Source of the DNA: Vreelandella halophila
GTDB taxonomy: Bacteria; Pseudomonadota; Gammaproteobacteria; Pseudomonadales; Oleiphilaceae
Reading direction: 5' to 3'
NCBI RefSeq assembly: GCF_019903425.1
Contig: NZ_JACHUZ010000013.1
Span: 1,210,285-1,274,284 of the forward strand
Length of the DNA stretch: 64,000 nt
The position numbers and the translations under genes are program-made. This document shows, one piece after another, positions 27,275 to 35,606 of the stretch. The notes below the pieces were generated by a model. It saw nothing but the letters and a program-made list of their open reading frames with translations. It was not told the DNA's origin and did no database searches. The stretch's first letter is position 1. Every line of letters starts with the position of its first letter.

Positions 27275-27384
27275 CGCCGAAGCGGGGTGGTTCTCTCCGG
27301 GACCGCTGTAGATACATCCCTGTACGCTGGCGCGATGGCATCCCTGCCATCGAGCCTCCCGGAAAGAACCACCCCACTCCGGCG
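27275..27384. repeat. three-way-junction repeat, copy B
   Basis: Outer arms of about 28 bp with three mismatches (core GGGGTGGTTCT / AGAACCACCCC, then CCGGGA/TCCCGG) enclose CCGCTGTAGATACATCCCTG with a TACA-TCCC-TGTA hairpin and a GATGGCA-TCCC-TGCCATC hairpin. The same core as copies A, C and D, with locus-specific arms. It sits between ilvD and prkA. Confidence 0.88.
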
Positions 27385-27445
27385 CATCACTGTCTTTCCG
27401 GGGGATCCGCGGTGCTGTAGGGGCTTGCTGGATAAATCAGAGAGT

Positions 27446-27513
27446 ATCGCGTGCGGGGCACGCTCCTACGGAATCATGGTTCATCCACTGTAGGAGCGCG
27501 CCTCGCGCGCGAT
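27446..27513. repeat. REP-like repeat, copy 6 (inverted arrangement)
   Basis: The right half (ATCGCGTGCGGGGCACGCTC, CTAC) precedes the left half (TAGGAGCGCGCCTCGCGCGC) with about 20 nt between, opposite to the usual order. It lies just downstream of ilvD. Confidence 0.75.
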
Positions 27514-27537
27514 GGTTTTGCGGATGCGCTGCGATAG

Positions 27538-29217
27538 TCAGTCCGGCATATCCGTTACCGCGCCCTCGGAGGCGGAGTTCACGGTCTTGGCGTACTTGGC
27601 CAGGGTGCCGCGGCGGTATTTGGGGGCCGGTTTCTGCCATTGGGCGCGGCGCTGTTCCAGTTCAGATTCGCTGAGATCGACGTCGATCCGGTTGGTTTCG
27701 GCGTCGATCGTGATGGTATCGCCGTCCTGGAGCAGGGCGATGGGGCCGCCGTCGACCGCCTCTGGAGTCACGTGGCCGACCACGAAGCCGTGGCTGCCGC
27801 CGGAGAAGCGCCCGTCGGTGATCAGCGCTACCTTATCGCCCAGGCCTCGGCCCATGATGGCGGAGGTGGGGGTGAGCATCTCGCGCATGCCCGGGCCGCC
27901 CTTGGGGCCTTCATAGCGGATGACGACCACATCGCCGGCCTGGACAGTGCCGTCGTTGATGCCTTCCTGGGCGTCCTCCTCGGATTGGTAGCAGCGCGCG
28001 GTACCGGTGAAGTGGGTGCCTTCCTTGCCGGTGATCTTGGCCACCGCGCCGGTGGGCGAGAGGTTGCCGTAGAGGATCCGCAGGTGGCTGTCCGGCTTAA
28101 TGGGGTTGTCGAAGCTGTGGATGATGTCCTGGCTTTCCGGATAGGGCTCCACGCCTTCAAGGTTCTCGGCGAGTGTCTTACCGGTCACCGTCAGGCAGCC
28201 GCCGTGCAGCAGGCCCCGGTCCAGCAGCATCTTCATCAGTGGCTGGATGCCGCCGATGGCCACCAGCTCGGACATCATGTACTGCCCGCTCGGGCGCAGG
28301 TCCGCCAGTACCGGGACGCGCTTGCCGATCTCGGTGAAGTCGTCCAGCGACAGTTCCACGCCGATGGTGTTGGCCATGGCCAGCAGGTGCAGCACCGCGT
28401 TGGTGGAGCCGCCCAGGGCGATGACCACGGTGATGGCGTTCTCGAAGGCCTCGCGGGTCATGATGTCGGAGGGCTTGATGTCCTTCGCGATCAGGTCCAG
28501 CACCGCCGCGCCCGCTGCCCGGCAGTCCTCTTCCTTGGTCTTGGAGACCGCGTTCTGCGCGGAACTGTCCGGCAGGCTCAGCCCCAGTGCCTCGATGGCC
28601 GAGGCCATGGTATTGGCCGTGTACATGCCGCCACAGGAACCCGGGCCGGGGATCGCGGTCTCCTCGATCTGCTTCACGTCGATCAGCGACTTATCACCCT
28701 TGGTGTAGGCGCCTACCGCCTCGAACACCGACACCAGATCCGTATGGTTCTCACCCGGCTGGATGGTGCCGCCGTAAACAAAGACCGAGGGCCGGTCCAG
28801 CCGCGCCATGCCCATGACCAGGCCGGGCATGTTCTTGTCGCAGCCGCCGATGGTGACGATCCCGTCAAAACCCTCGCAACCGGTCACCGCCTCCACCGAA
28901 TCCGCGATGATCTCGCGCGAGACCAGCGAATACTTCATGCCCTCGGTGCCGTTGGCGATGCCGTCCGAGATGGTGATGGTGTTGAAGATCACACTCTTGC
29001 CACCGGCCTCGTCCGCCCCGTTACCGGCGTGCTCCGCCAGCTTGTTGATGTGCATGTTGCACGGCGTGACCATGCTCCAGGTGGAGGCGATGCCGATCTG
29101 GTTCTTCTGGAAATCCTCATCCTGGAACCCCACCGCCCGGAGCATGGCCCGGCTGGCGGATTTGCCGACTCCGTCGACGACTTGGCTGGAATAGCGGCGG
29201 TTGTTGTCTTCGGCCAT
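27538..29217 (-). CDS. ilvD: dihydroxy-acid dehydratase
   Basis: 559 aa. It converts 2,3-dihydroxy-acids to 2-keto acids in valine and isoleucine synthesis. Cys53 (TPCNMH), Cys126 (GGCDKNMPG) and Cys195 ([14 protein letters not shown]) fit the three ligands of the [2Fe-2S] type enzyme, and the roughly 560-aa length also fits that subfamily rather than the longer E. coli [4Fe-4S] form. It appears to be transcribed alone. The upstream region shared with yjbQ contains repeat copy C. Confidence 0.95.
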   Translation of the reverse strand: MAEDNNRRYSSQVVDGVGKSASRAMLRAVGFQDEDFQKNQIGIASTWSMVTPCNMHINKLAEHAGNGADEAGGKSVIFNTITISDGIANGTEGMKYSLVSREIIADSVEAVTGCEGFDGIVTIGGCDKNMPGLVMGMARLDRPSVFVYGGTIQPGENHTDLVSVFEAVGAYTKGDKSLIDVKQIEETAIPGPGSCGGMYTANTMASAIEALGLSLPDSSAQNAVSKTKEEDCRAAGAAVLDLIAKDIKPSDIMTREAFENAITVVIALGGSTNAVLHLLAMANTIGVELSLDDFTEIGKRVPVLADLRPSGQYMMSELVAIGGIQPLMKMLLDRGLLHGGCLTVTGKTLAENLEGVEPYPESQDIIHSFDNPIKPDSHLRILYGNLSPTGAVAKITGKEGTHFTGTARCYQSEEDAQEGINDGTVQAGDVVVIRYEGPKGGPGMREMLTPTSAIMGRGLGDKVALITDGRFSGGSHGFVVGHVTPEAVDGGPIALLQDGDTITIDAETNRIDVDLSESELEQRRAQWQKPAPKYRRGTLAKYAKTVNSASEGAVTDMPD

Positions 29218-29289
29218 GGCGTGACTCTCTATCCTGCTTTTTCGGTTTGTATCGGTTGGCGTTTTGCGTGGCGCCTGGGGTAATAGGGT

Positions 29290-29381
29290 GGGGAGTCCTT
29301 TTCAGGAAGCTCGATCGCCAGGGATGGCGATCGCGCAGCGTCCATGGATGGATTCATAGCGATTCCTGAAAAGGACTCCCC
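29290..29381. repeat. three-way-junction repeat, copy C
   Basis: Perfect 19-bp arms (GGGGAGTCCTTTTCAGGAA / TTCCTGAAAAGGACTCCCC). Read on the minus strand the core is ATCGCTATGAATCCATCCAT, with hairpins TCCA-TCCA-TGGA and GATCGCCA-TCCC-TGGCGATC. It is in opposite orientation to A, B and D and lies in the divergent promoter region of ilvD and yjbQ. Confidence 0.88.
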
Positions 29382-29475
29382 AGCCTCTTACCCTGCAACC
29401 ACCCAACGCTGGTAAGGTAGTCCGTAAACGGTCTATGTTACCGCGACACAGAACTCAGGGTAAGAGAATCCATCA

Positions 29476-29895
29476 ATGTGGCAGCAACGCACCCTCCAAC
29501 TGGCCCCGAAAACCAAAGGCTTCCACCTCATCACCCGGGAAGTCCTCGACCAGCTCCCCGAGATCGCTGACATCCAGACCGGCCTGCTGCACCTGTTCAT
29601 CCAGCACACCTCCGCCTCCCTGAGCCTGAACGAAAACGCCGACCCCAGCGTACGAGGCGACATGGAGCGCCACTTCCGCCACGCCGTGCCCGAAAATGCG
29701 CCATACTACGAACACACCATGGAAGGCCCGGACGACATGCCCGCCCACATTCGTTCCGTAATGCTCGGGGAATCCCTCAGCCTGCCGATCGGGCAGGGGC
29801 AGCTGCTGCTGGGCACCTGGCAGGGCATCTACCTGGGCGAACACCGCAATAACGGCGGCGCACGCAGGGTCGTGGCCACCCTCAACGGCGACTGA
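29476..29895 (+). CDS. yjbQ: YjbQ-family protein (UPF0047)
   Basis: 139 aa, a complete YjbQ domain: [20 protein letters not shown], then [20 protein letters not shown] and the end [20 protein letters not shown]. Members show weak thiamine-phosphate synthase activity, but the real role is unsettled. The conserved His and Glu residues of the putative active site are present. The yihY gene follows 13 nt later. Confidence 0.9.
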   Translation: MWQQRTLQLAPKTKGFHLITREVLDQLPEIADIQTGLLHLFIQHTSASLSLNENADPSVRGDMERHFRHAVPENAPYYEHTMEGPDDMPAHIRSVMLGESLSLPIGQGQLLLGTWQGIYLGEHRNNGGARRVVATLNGD

Positions 29896-29908
29896 ACGGG
29901 AGCAGCAC

Positions 29909-31204
29909 GTGATACCCGAGCACCTGACCGCACGCCTCAAGGAATGGGAAAGCTGGCTTCTGGAAAAGCCCGACCACGAGCATGGTCAGGCAGGGGCCTT
30001 CGCGCGTCGCCAGCTCAGGGTCGGTTATGCTGTGGGGCGGGACCTGATGGCGGGCCAGCTCAACCTGCACGCCATGAGCCTGGTCTACACCACGCTGCTC
30101 TCCATGGTCCCGCTGCTGGCGCTGAGCTTCTCCGTGCTCAAGGCCATGGGGGTGCACAACCAACTGACGCCGGTGCTCTACCAGTTTTTTGAGCCCCTGG
30201 GTCGGCAGGGTACGCAGATCGCCGAGCAGGTCATCACCTTCGTGGACAACATCAAGGTCGGGGTGCTGGGTTCCGTGGGCTTGCTGTTGCTGGTCTACAC
30301 CGTGATCGCGCTGGTGCAGAAGATCGAGCGCTCCTTCAACATGGTCTGGCGCGCGCCCATGGGTCGCTCGCTGGGGCAGCGCTTTTCCAACTACCTGAGC
30401 GTCATCACCATCGGCCCGCTGCTGATGGTCGCCGGTATTGGTCTTTCAGCCACCGTCTTCGGCTCTGACGTCGTCCAGCAGCTCAGCGCCATCGAGCCCT
30501 TCGGAACCGTGGTCGCCGTGATCAGCCGCTCCACGCCCTTCCTGATCACGGTGATTGCCTTCACCTTTGTCTATGCCTTTGTGCCGAATACCCGGGTCCG
30601 CTTTCAGAGTGCGCTGGTGGGCGGGGTTGTCGCAGGGGTGGCCTGGCAGGCCGCGAGCCTTGCCTTCGCCTCCTTTGCGGTGAATGCCAGCCGCTACGAG
30701 GCCATCTATTCCAGTTTCGCCATCGGCATCCTGCTGCTGATCTGGCTCTACATCAACTGGATCATCCTGCTTTCCGGTGCCAGCATCAGCTATTACCACC
30801 AGCACGAGCAGGCCATCTCGTCCCGCCGGGAAGTGCGGTCCTCTCCGCAGGTGGAGGAGCGCCTGGCGCTGGCGCTGATGGAGCGGGTCGCGAAAGCTTT
30901 TGACCAGGGGGATGAGCCGCCCCGCCAGGAACTGCTGGCGCTGGATTTCGGCATTCCCGGAGACATAACCCAGAGCGTCAGCGACAAGCTGATCCGCGCC
31001 GGCATCCTTCACCCCGGCGGGGATGATGGGGAGGAGCTGATTCCTGCGCGGTCGCTGGATCGGATCCGCCTGGTGGATATTCTCAGTGCTGTCCGGGCGG
31101 ACGAGGATGGACTGCTCCGGCGTCTTCCAGATGTGGATGCTCCGCAGATGGAAGAGCTTGCGGATACCCGGCTTACCCGTACCCTGGCGGACTGGGTGCG
31201 GTGA
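29909..31204 (+). CDS. yihY: YihY/BrkB-family inner-membrane protein
   Basis: 431 aa from a GTG preceded by GGGAG. The N-terminal 290 residues contain six membrane segments with the family block SLVYTTLLSMVPLLALSFSV and NASRYEAIYSSFAIGILLLI. The C-terminal 130 residues are cytoplasmic and charged, as in the longer members. Once annotated as ribonuclease BN, the family has no proven transport substrate. Probably co-transcribed with yjbQ. Confidence 0.9.
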   Translation: MIPEHLTARLKEWESWLLEKPDHEHGQAGAFARRQLRVGYAVGRDLMAGQLNLHAMSLVYTTLLSMVPLLALSFSVLKAMGVHNQLTPVLYQFFEPLGRQGTQIAEQVITFVDNIKVGVLGSVGLLLLVYTVIALVQKIERSFNMVWRAPMGRSLGQRFSNYLSVITIGPLLMVAGIGLSATVFGSDVVQQLSAIEPFGTVVAVISRSTPFLITVIAFTFVYAFVPNTRVRFQSALVGGVVAGVAWQAASLAFASFAVNASRYEAIYSSFAIGILLLIWLYINWIILLSGASISYYHQHEQAISSRREVRSSPQVEERLALALMERVAKAFDQGDEPPRQELLALDFGIPGDITQSVSDKLIRAGILHPGGDDGEELIPARSLDRIRLVDILSAVRADEDGLLRRLPDVDAPQMEELADTRLTRTLADWVR

Positions 31205-31283
31205 ACACGGATCGTACAACTGCTGATGACTGATCCTTCGCTCATGCCGTTCTGAAGGGGCAGAGAAGGACCGCACCCATCGC

Positions 31284-31703
31284 ATGCGTGAGCTGGTGGA
31301 GCGGGTCGCCGGGGATGGGGACCTGAGTGTGCGTCTGGATGCCGGAGAGAAGGATGCCAGCGCCGCCGCCTTTGACAGGCTGGTGGAGCAGTTTGAAGGG
31401 CTGGTGCGGGATGCGTCCGGACTCTCCCAAAGGCTCCAGTCCGTTTCCGGTCATGTGGATGAACTCAGCCAGGGTACCCTGGCGGCGGCCGATAACCTCC
31501 AGGAACAGACCACACAGGCGGCTTCGGCCATGGAGGAGATGAGCTCATCGGTTAGGGGGGTTGCGGATAATGCCGCCCAGGGATCTGAAGCCGCTACCCG
31601 TGCGGCAACCCGTGTGGGCGCCAGCCGGCAGGACGCCGACCTGCGTTCCCTCGCTTCGGAAATGGATCAGCTGCTGAGTGGATTCAGTATCCGGCGCAAC
31701 TGA
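31284..31703 (+). pseudogene. methyl-accepting chemotaxis protein remnant
   Basis: 139 codons. The start resembles the end of a HAMP domain (RELVERVAGDGDLSVRLD), continues into the early signalling coiled coil (TQAASAMEEMSSSVRGVADNA) and then jumps to what looks like a chemoreceptor C-terminus (LRSLASEMDQLLSGF). The periplasmic sensor, membrane helices and the whole signalling tip are missing, so this is a leftover with N-terminal loss and an internal deletion. In-frame stops lie just upstream. A functional chemoreceptor is excluded; a small expressed coiled coil is not. Confidence 0.7.
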
Positions 31704-31711
31704 GCCCGCAC

Positions 31712-32488
31712 CTAGGGAGCCATCATGTCGTAGTAGTCTGCTGATGGCAGCCGGTCGTCCTGCTTGAGCTCCCGCAGGTGCCAGTCCCAGTCATCGGCCA
31801 GGACCTGGGCGTTTTCCTGCGCCTTTGAGACAAAGAAATGGACATCGACCTTCCCGATGACATCCCGTGCCAGTCCGGAAAGCCCCTGCTGTGCAATGGT
31901 GGTGTCCGCCGGGGTCTGATAGTTGAGCAGGTAGTCGGCCCGCCCGAACTGGATCATCTGCAGTGCGGATTTGTGCGTGCGGGCCTCAGTGATGCGCATG
32001 GCGTCGCTTTCAGCCTCAAAGAAACGCCCCAGCTGGCCGTAGGAGTAGTCTTTCATCAGTACCACGTGGCGGCCCTTCAGCTGCTCAGCATCGCTGACGG
32101 GTTGTGTGTCCTTGCGGCGGTAGAGTGTCAGCGTGAGTGTAATGGCGGGTTCGTCAGCCTCGACCGCGGTGGCCTGCAGCCGGTGCAGGTTGGCTGCGGC
32201 CAGTGTGAAGGCGGTCTCTCCGGAATCCATCTGGCGATAGAGCCGCGCTGCTGGGTGCTGCACGAAGCTCACGGGCTGGTCCATGGCCGTGAAAACCCGG
32301 CGGGCCAGTTCCACAAGGTATCCCCCGGGTTGCCCCTCACCATCTGTGTATCCAAACGGCGGCAGGTGGATGTAGCCGAATTCCAGTGGTTCGGGATCCG
32401 TTGCCGCCACAGCTTTCGCGGACAGCAGCAGTATGCTGAGCAGCAGGGAGGTAAACAGGGAAGTTCGGGAACTGCTCCAGCGCGACAT
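31712..32488 (-). CDS. periplasmic solute-binding protein (SBP_bac_3-like)
   Basis: 258 aa. A signal peptide (LFTSLLLSILLLSAKAVA) is followed by LEFGYIHLPPFGYTDGEGQP and GGYLVELARRVFTAM, the usual opening of amino-acid-type (family 3) binding proteins. It is orphan: no ABC permease or ATPase lies nearby. Proteins of this shape in marine Gammaproteobacteria often act as stand-alone sensors or are of unknown role. It is convergent with the chemoreceptor remnant. Confidence 0.75.
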   Translation of the reverse strand: MSRWSSSRTSLFTSLLLSILLLSAKAVAATDPEPLEFGYIHLPPFGYTDGEGQPGGYLVELARRVFTAMDQPVSFVQHPAARLYRQMDSGETAFTLAAANLHRLQATAVEADEPAITLTLTLYRRKDTQPVSDAEQLKGRHVVLMKDYSYGQLGRFFEAESDAMRITEARTHKSALQMIQFGRADYLLNYQTPADTTIAQQGLSGLARDVIGKVDVHFFVSKAQENAQVLADDWDWHLRELKQDDRLPSADYYDMMAP

Positions 32489-32741
32489 TGTTCACCTGTC
32501 AGTAAGGGGTGACCGGGGCCGCTGATTCTATAGACCGCACTCACTTCCTACCCTGATGAAATTGTAAACAAGTTCAAAACCTTGTCAGGAAGCCGGCCGG
32601 GTCGACCGGGATGCTGTGTTAACGCCTTCTCAGAATGGCGTTCTGTTTGGGGATGGCGTTGATCCGGAGGAAGCACCATCGTTAGTCTGAACTGGCCTGC
32701 GGGTGGATTCTGTATGTGAAATCAAGGAAAAGGAGTTCCCG

Positions 32742-33245
32742 ATGTATCTATGGAAAGTGGATCGTCTTGCCGATGAACTGGGTAAGAATCAGGTTTCCCA
32801 GAAGGAAGAGTTCAAGTATACCCTCGCTGTTACGCTTCTCGGCATGCTGCTGCTTGGATTGGCGGCCTTCGGGTCCGGTGCTGTGCCGCCCTGGCTGATG
32901 GCAGCGGATCTCGCCATTATGCTGGCCATCACCGGTGCCGGCATCGTGTACTGCTATAACCGCAATCAGGGCTCGGATAACCGCGACTTCATTGTCCGCT
33001 TCATATGCCTGGGGCTGCCGGTGACGGTGCGCATCACGGTCCTCGGGATGGTGATCGGGTTCATCGTGGGAGTTGTTGCCGGTATCACGCTCGAACCGGC
33101 GTCTTTTCAGCAGTCGGAAGCTGGACCCGGAACCATGGTGCTCATCAACCTTGGCCTCGGATATCTGATCCATGCCCTCTATTTCATCTATCTGGCGCGC
33201 TGGCTGGCTGCGGTGGGTGACGTTGCCAGGAATCCTGCGGGCTGA
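32742..33245 (+). CDS. four-helix membrane protein of unknown function
   Basis: 167 aa from an ATG preceded by AAGGAG. A short conserved-looking N-terminus (MYLWKVDRLADELGKNQVSQ) is followed by four hydrophobic segments (about 35-53, 58-76, 101-125, 140-160). I do not recognise a named family. The stretch before it (32489-32741) contains no other gene. It is the last GC-rich gene before the AT-rich island. Confidence 0.68.
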   Translation: MYLWKVDRLADELGKNQVSQKEEFKYTLAVTLLGMLLLGLAAFGSGAVPPWLMAADLAIMLAITGAGIVYCYNRNQGSDNRDFIVRFICLGLPVTVRITVLGMVIGFIVGVVAGITLEPASFQQSEAGPGTMVLINLGLGYLIHALYFIYLARWLAAVGDVARNPAG

Positions 33246-33313
33246 CCTGCAGAGAGCCTTGTGATCGGTCTCCCTGCGGTTCTTGGGGATCGCTCATCCT
33301 ACCTCCAGGTTGC

Positions 33314-33580
33314 TTAAACATCGTCTTTGAACTGGCTGGTGCTGGTAGCAGTATCTGCGGATGCCTTTCTATAAACCTCGTCTGATGTCATAAATATAAA
33401 GGCTGCTGTGACGCCTGACAGTATATGGACAGTCGTACCTTGAGAAACATCGAAGATGTTTTCGGATATCGACCTTGCTATCGATAGGGAAAATATGGCC
33501 AGGAGTTAGTTCTTCGCCGGTATTAGGAATGCATTCTTTTTCAGGGAAGCGGGGATGTTTTTTATAATATGGCGTTTCAT
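33314..33580 (-). pseudogene. immunity-like small membrane protein interrupted by an in-frame stop
   Basis: Reading from the ATG at 33580 gives MKRHIIKNIPASLKKN..., then TAA at codon 25 (33506-33508), then in the same frame LLAIFSLSIARSISENIFDV and SGVTAAFIFMTSDEVY to a second stop at 33314. The intact paralogue at 38294-38521 has Ser at codon 25 and aligns on both sides (for example IPAKNSFLAIFVLSLTKSIS). This is therefore a disrupted copy of the same gene. AGGA precedes the ATG. Confidence 0.75.
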
Positions 33581-33621
33581 GCTGGTCATCCTGTCTTCTG
33601 AAAGTAACTGGTGTTCCGCCT

Positions 33622-33852
33622 CTACTGAATTAGTTTCCCATAGGAAGAAACCGCTATTCCGGAAATAATAAAAATCTGGGTTGTCTTGTTTGGGGTTTGG
33701 CCGGGTTTTCGGGAGTAAGTGTGGGTTATGAGTCCAATTAGTAGTATACAAATCCCTCCGGGAAAGACCCAGCTTCTGGGGTCCTCAAAAGCTATCGTAT
33801 GCCCGGATATAAAAATAATAGCGGCGATCAGTATTATTTTTATGGAGAGCAT
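33622..33852 (-). CDS. small membrane protein in the microcin island, possible immunity protein
   Basis: 76 aa from the ATG at 33852 (GAGG upstream). Two or three hydrophobic stretches (IKIILIAAIIFISGHTIAF, GGICILLIGLITHTY, IFIISGIAVSSYG). No family was recognised. The gene is AT-rich and lies downstream of precursor A with two other small membrane genes in the same direction, the usual place for microcin immunity genes. Confidence 0.55.
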   Translation of the reverse strand: MLSIKIILIAAIIFISGHTIAFEDPRSWVFPGGICILLIGLITHTYSRKPGQTPNKTTQIFIISGIAVSSYGKLIQ

Positions 33853-33918
33853 GCGGAACCTCACTCCGTAAGTTGTATTCGGCCGGCAATAAATCAACGC
33901 CTTCAAGGTTAAGGCACA

Positions 33919-34191
33919 TTAGAGTATGGAAGAGAATAGGATAAAAGATATAAGATGTATAGGTAATAGGTTTTTCAAAATTGTTATCTTATATCTGCAA
34001 TTGGAGTTCAGAGTCCGAGACCGCATATCTTGTATGGTTTCATTTGGAGGGCCAAGAATCAATAAAATAATAGACATTAATAAGCATGTAAGTGCTATTG
34101 CTTTATCCGGAGATATATCTTCTCCAACGAATAGGAGGGTAAATCCCAATATTAAAAGTCCACCCTGAAACCATGCCAATCTGATGTTCAT
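33919..34191 (-). CDS. small membrane protein in the microcin island, possible immunity protein
   Basis: 90 aa. Two or three membrane segments (WFQGGLLILGFTLLFVGED, IALTCLLMSIILLILG, LIHLISFILF-like end). The ATG is preceded by AAAGAGAAA, much like the gene at 37352-37576 that follows precursor B. It is the first gene downstream of precursor A. Function is inferred from position and size only. Confidence 0.55.
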   Translation of the reverse strand: MNIRLAWFQGGLLILGFTLLFVGEDISPDKAIALTCLLMSIILLILGPPNETIQDMRSRTLNSNCRYKITILKNLLPIHLISFILFSSIL

Positions 34192-34316
34192 TAGTGTTTC
34201 TCTTTAAGTTTTATGGTTTACGACTAATGATGTTGAATTCGTAATAAACGGAGTATGTTATATATCCTATAAAGTGTGATTTTGATTATTTTTTAACGGT
34301 GTCTGATTACTGAGAT

Positions 34317-34351
34317 GCCACACTACGGCTTATCAGAATCCGTAGTGTGGC
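34317..34351. terminator. hairpin after precursor A
   Basis: A perfect 12-bp inverted repeat (GCCACACTACGG / CCGTAGTGTGGC) with an 11-nt loop, about 30 nt after the stop of precursor A. There is no T-run, so it may stabilise the mRNA end or allow partial read-through rather than terminate fully. Confidence 0.6.
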
Positions 34352-34380
34352 CCACATTAAAGTCAAGCTCTCAAGTGGCG

Positions 34381-34647
34381 TTAGTCAAACGCACCTTGAA
34401 TTGCCCCCCCTGCGGCGGCCACCCTTGGTGCAAGATACCGCCCAGCTGCACTGGTAATTGGACCGCCAACGAAGCCCATTGCGGCACCACTACCAGTACT
34501 GGCAGCTAAACCACTCCAAGAGAAATCTCCAGATGTCGCTGCGCTCCCCAAATACGTAAGGCCTCCGTAAACACCACCGGCTACTGATCCTGCCGGCCCA
34601 ACAGCACCATTGACTTGCTCGATTTCATGCATGCTCAGTTCACGCAT
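34381..34647 (-). CDS. microcin-like precursor A with Gly-Ala leader
   Basis: 88 aa from an ATG preceded by AAAAGGAG. The leader MRELSMHEIEQVNGA has the pattern of class II microcin leaders; compare microcin E492 (ending GA) and colicin V (ending GG), from memory. The 73-residue remainder is rich in Gly, Ala and Ser with small-xxx-small patterns (GSVAGGVYGGLTYLGSAA, GAAMGFVGGPITSAAG) and has no cysteine, as in pore-forming class II microcins. It is expected to be cleaved after Gly-Ala by a peptidase-ABC exporter, which is not in the window. Confidence 0.75.
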   Translation of the reverse strand: MRELSMHEIEQVNGAVGPAGSVAGGVYGGLTYLGSAATSGDFSWSGLAASTGSGAAMGFVGGPITSAAGRYLAPRVAAAGGAIQGAFD

Positions 34648-34680
34648 TTATCTTCTCCTTTTAGTCATAGGTTGATAGTA

Positions 34681-34850
34681 CCAACTACTTCCGTGTTGTC
34701 CCTGACCGGTCATGGAGCAACAGCCTTAACCTATGGTGGGCCATTACTTGCCTTCAATACTTGCCTTTTTCTGTGCGTGAAATAATTCACAAAAATGGTG
34801 TAGTGATTATTGCGGGGTTGCCGCCGGATTTTCGTCTGGTGCATGGTTCT
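34681..34850 (-). promoter_or_regulatory. precursor A control region (copy 1)
   Basis: 170 nt nearly identical to 38091-38258. Elements on the minus strand, in order: a CRP-type dyad TGTGAATTATTTCACG (34776-34791); a weak promoter TTGAAG-N18-TAGGTT with CAAGTA repeats on both sides of the -35 (34741-34765); and a leader dyad TTG.TCC...TGACCGGTCA...GGACAA (34696-34720). The dyad centre is about 62 bp before the predicted start of transcription, a class I activator position. Confidence 0.7.
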
Positions 34851-34946
34851 GTTCAAGGACGAAGCGGCGGAACGCTGAGGCGATAGCGCTCCGCTAAAAG
34901 GAACACCACAGGGACTGCCGGTGTGATGCGAAGGAGAGCACTTGCC

Positions 34947-35606
34947 ATGTCGCTATTTGCGGCTTGCCTGATACTGCCCGAAACGGGGGCACCTTCCGAG
35001 GTCAGATCTGACCTGACAGAACTGCACGCGCTTGCTCTCGAACATGATGCAGAGTTGGAAGCAGCGCGGCATCGCCGTGATGCCGGAAAGGAAGCTTTGG
35101 AGCAGGGGCGTGCCAGCTTATTGCCGAAGTTGTCTGTGTCCGCGGAGTATTCGCGGAACCGTGAATGGTCCGATCAACCGTCCCGAGCTGGCGGCGTTAC
35201 AGAACAGCGAAGGGAAATAGCCAATACTCGTTATCAGGCCTCCCTGACCCAACCGGTATTCCGGCTGGATGCCTGGTACGACTATAGAGCAGGACGCGCT
35301 GGAGCACGGGTTGCAGAGCTCGAATTCAAGCAGCGTCTGCAACGCTTTAACAGGGAATTGCTTCAAGCGTACCTGGAAGCATTACGTGCCCAGGTCAGGG
35401 CTCGGACCCTCGACGCTCGCGTGGAAGCTGCCGAGGCTCAACGGAGGCAGGCCAAATCACGCCTGGACGCAGGCCTGACCTCGCGGTTGGATGTGTCGGA
35501 TTGTCGCTCTTGGTGTTGGTTTCTGGGAGAGTTTTTCGGTTGTCAGGCGGAGTGTACATCAGGATGCCTCGCGCTCGTTAGGGAACCTCTGAATAACCAG
35601 TTTTGA
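34947..35606 (+). pseudogene. TolC-family outer-membrane efflux protein, truncated
   Basis: The ATG at 34947 (AAGGAG upstream) begins a signal peptide and a TolC-type sequence: LTELHALALEHDAELEAARH, LPKLSVSAEYSRN, RYQASLTQPVFRLDAWYDY, and a long helix to AGLTSRLDVSD near 35503. Homology stops there. The frame reads about 75 nt of unrelated sequence and ends in the IS5 element. Only about 185 of the roughly 430-450 residues remain, so it cannot form a channel. A TolC partner is expected in microcin export, so its position beside the precursors is meaningful. Confidence 0.75.
35504..35577. other. unassigned sequence between the TolC break and the IS5 element
   Basis: About 74 nt separate the last TolC-like codon from the IS target duplication. 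The TolC gene was therefore broken by an earlier event than the IS5 insertion. I could not assign this piece to a known element. Confidence 0.5.

Noticed and set aside
27640-29283. Long plus-strand open frame opposite ilvD
   Set aside because: A GC-rich antisense shadow of ilvD: His/Asp/Gly/Val-rich low-information sequence with no domain. The same applies to the long frames opposite ahcY, metK, bioA and the 2115-4217 oxidoreductase.
33926-34168. Plus-strand small frames in the microcin island (also 38289-38549)
   Set aside because: Each lies opposite a better-supported membrane gene with a ribosome-binding site on the minus strand.
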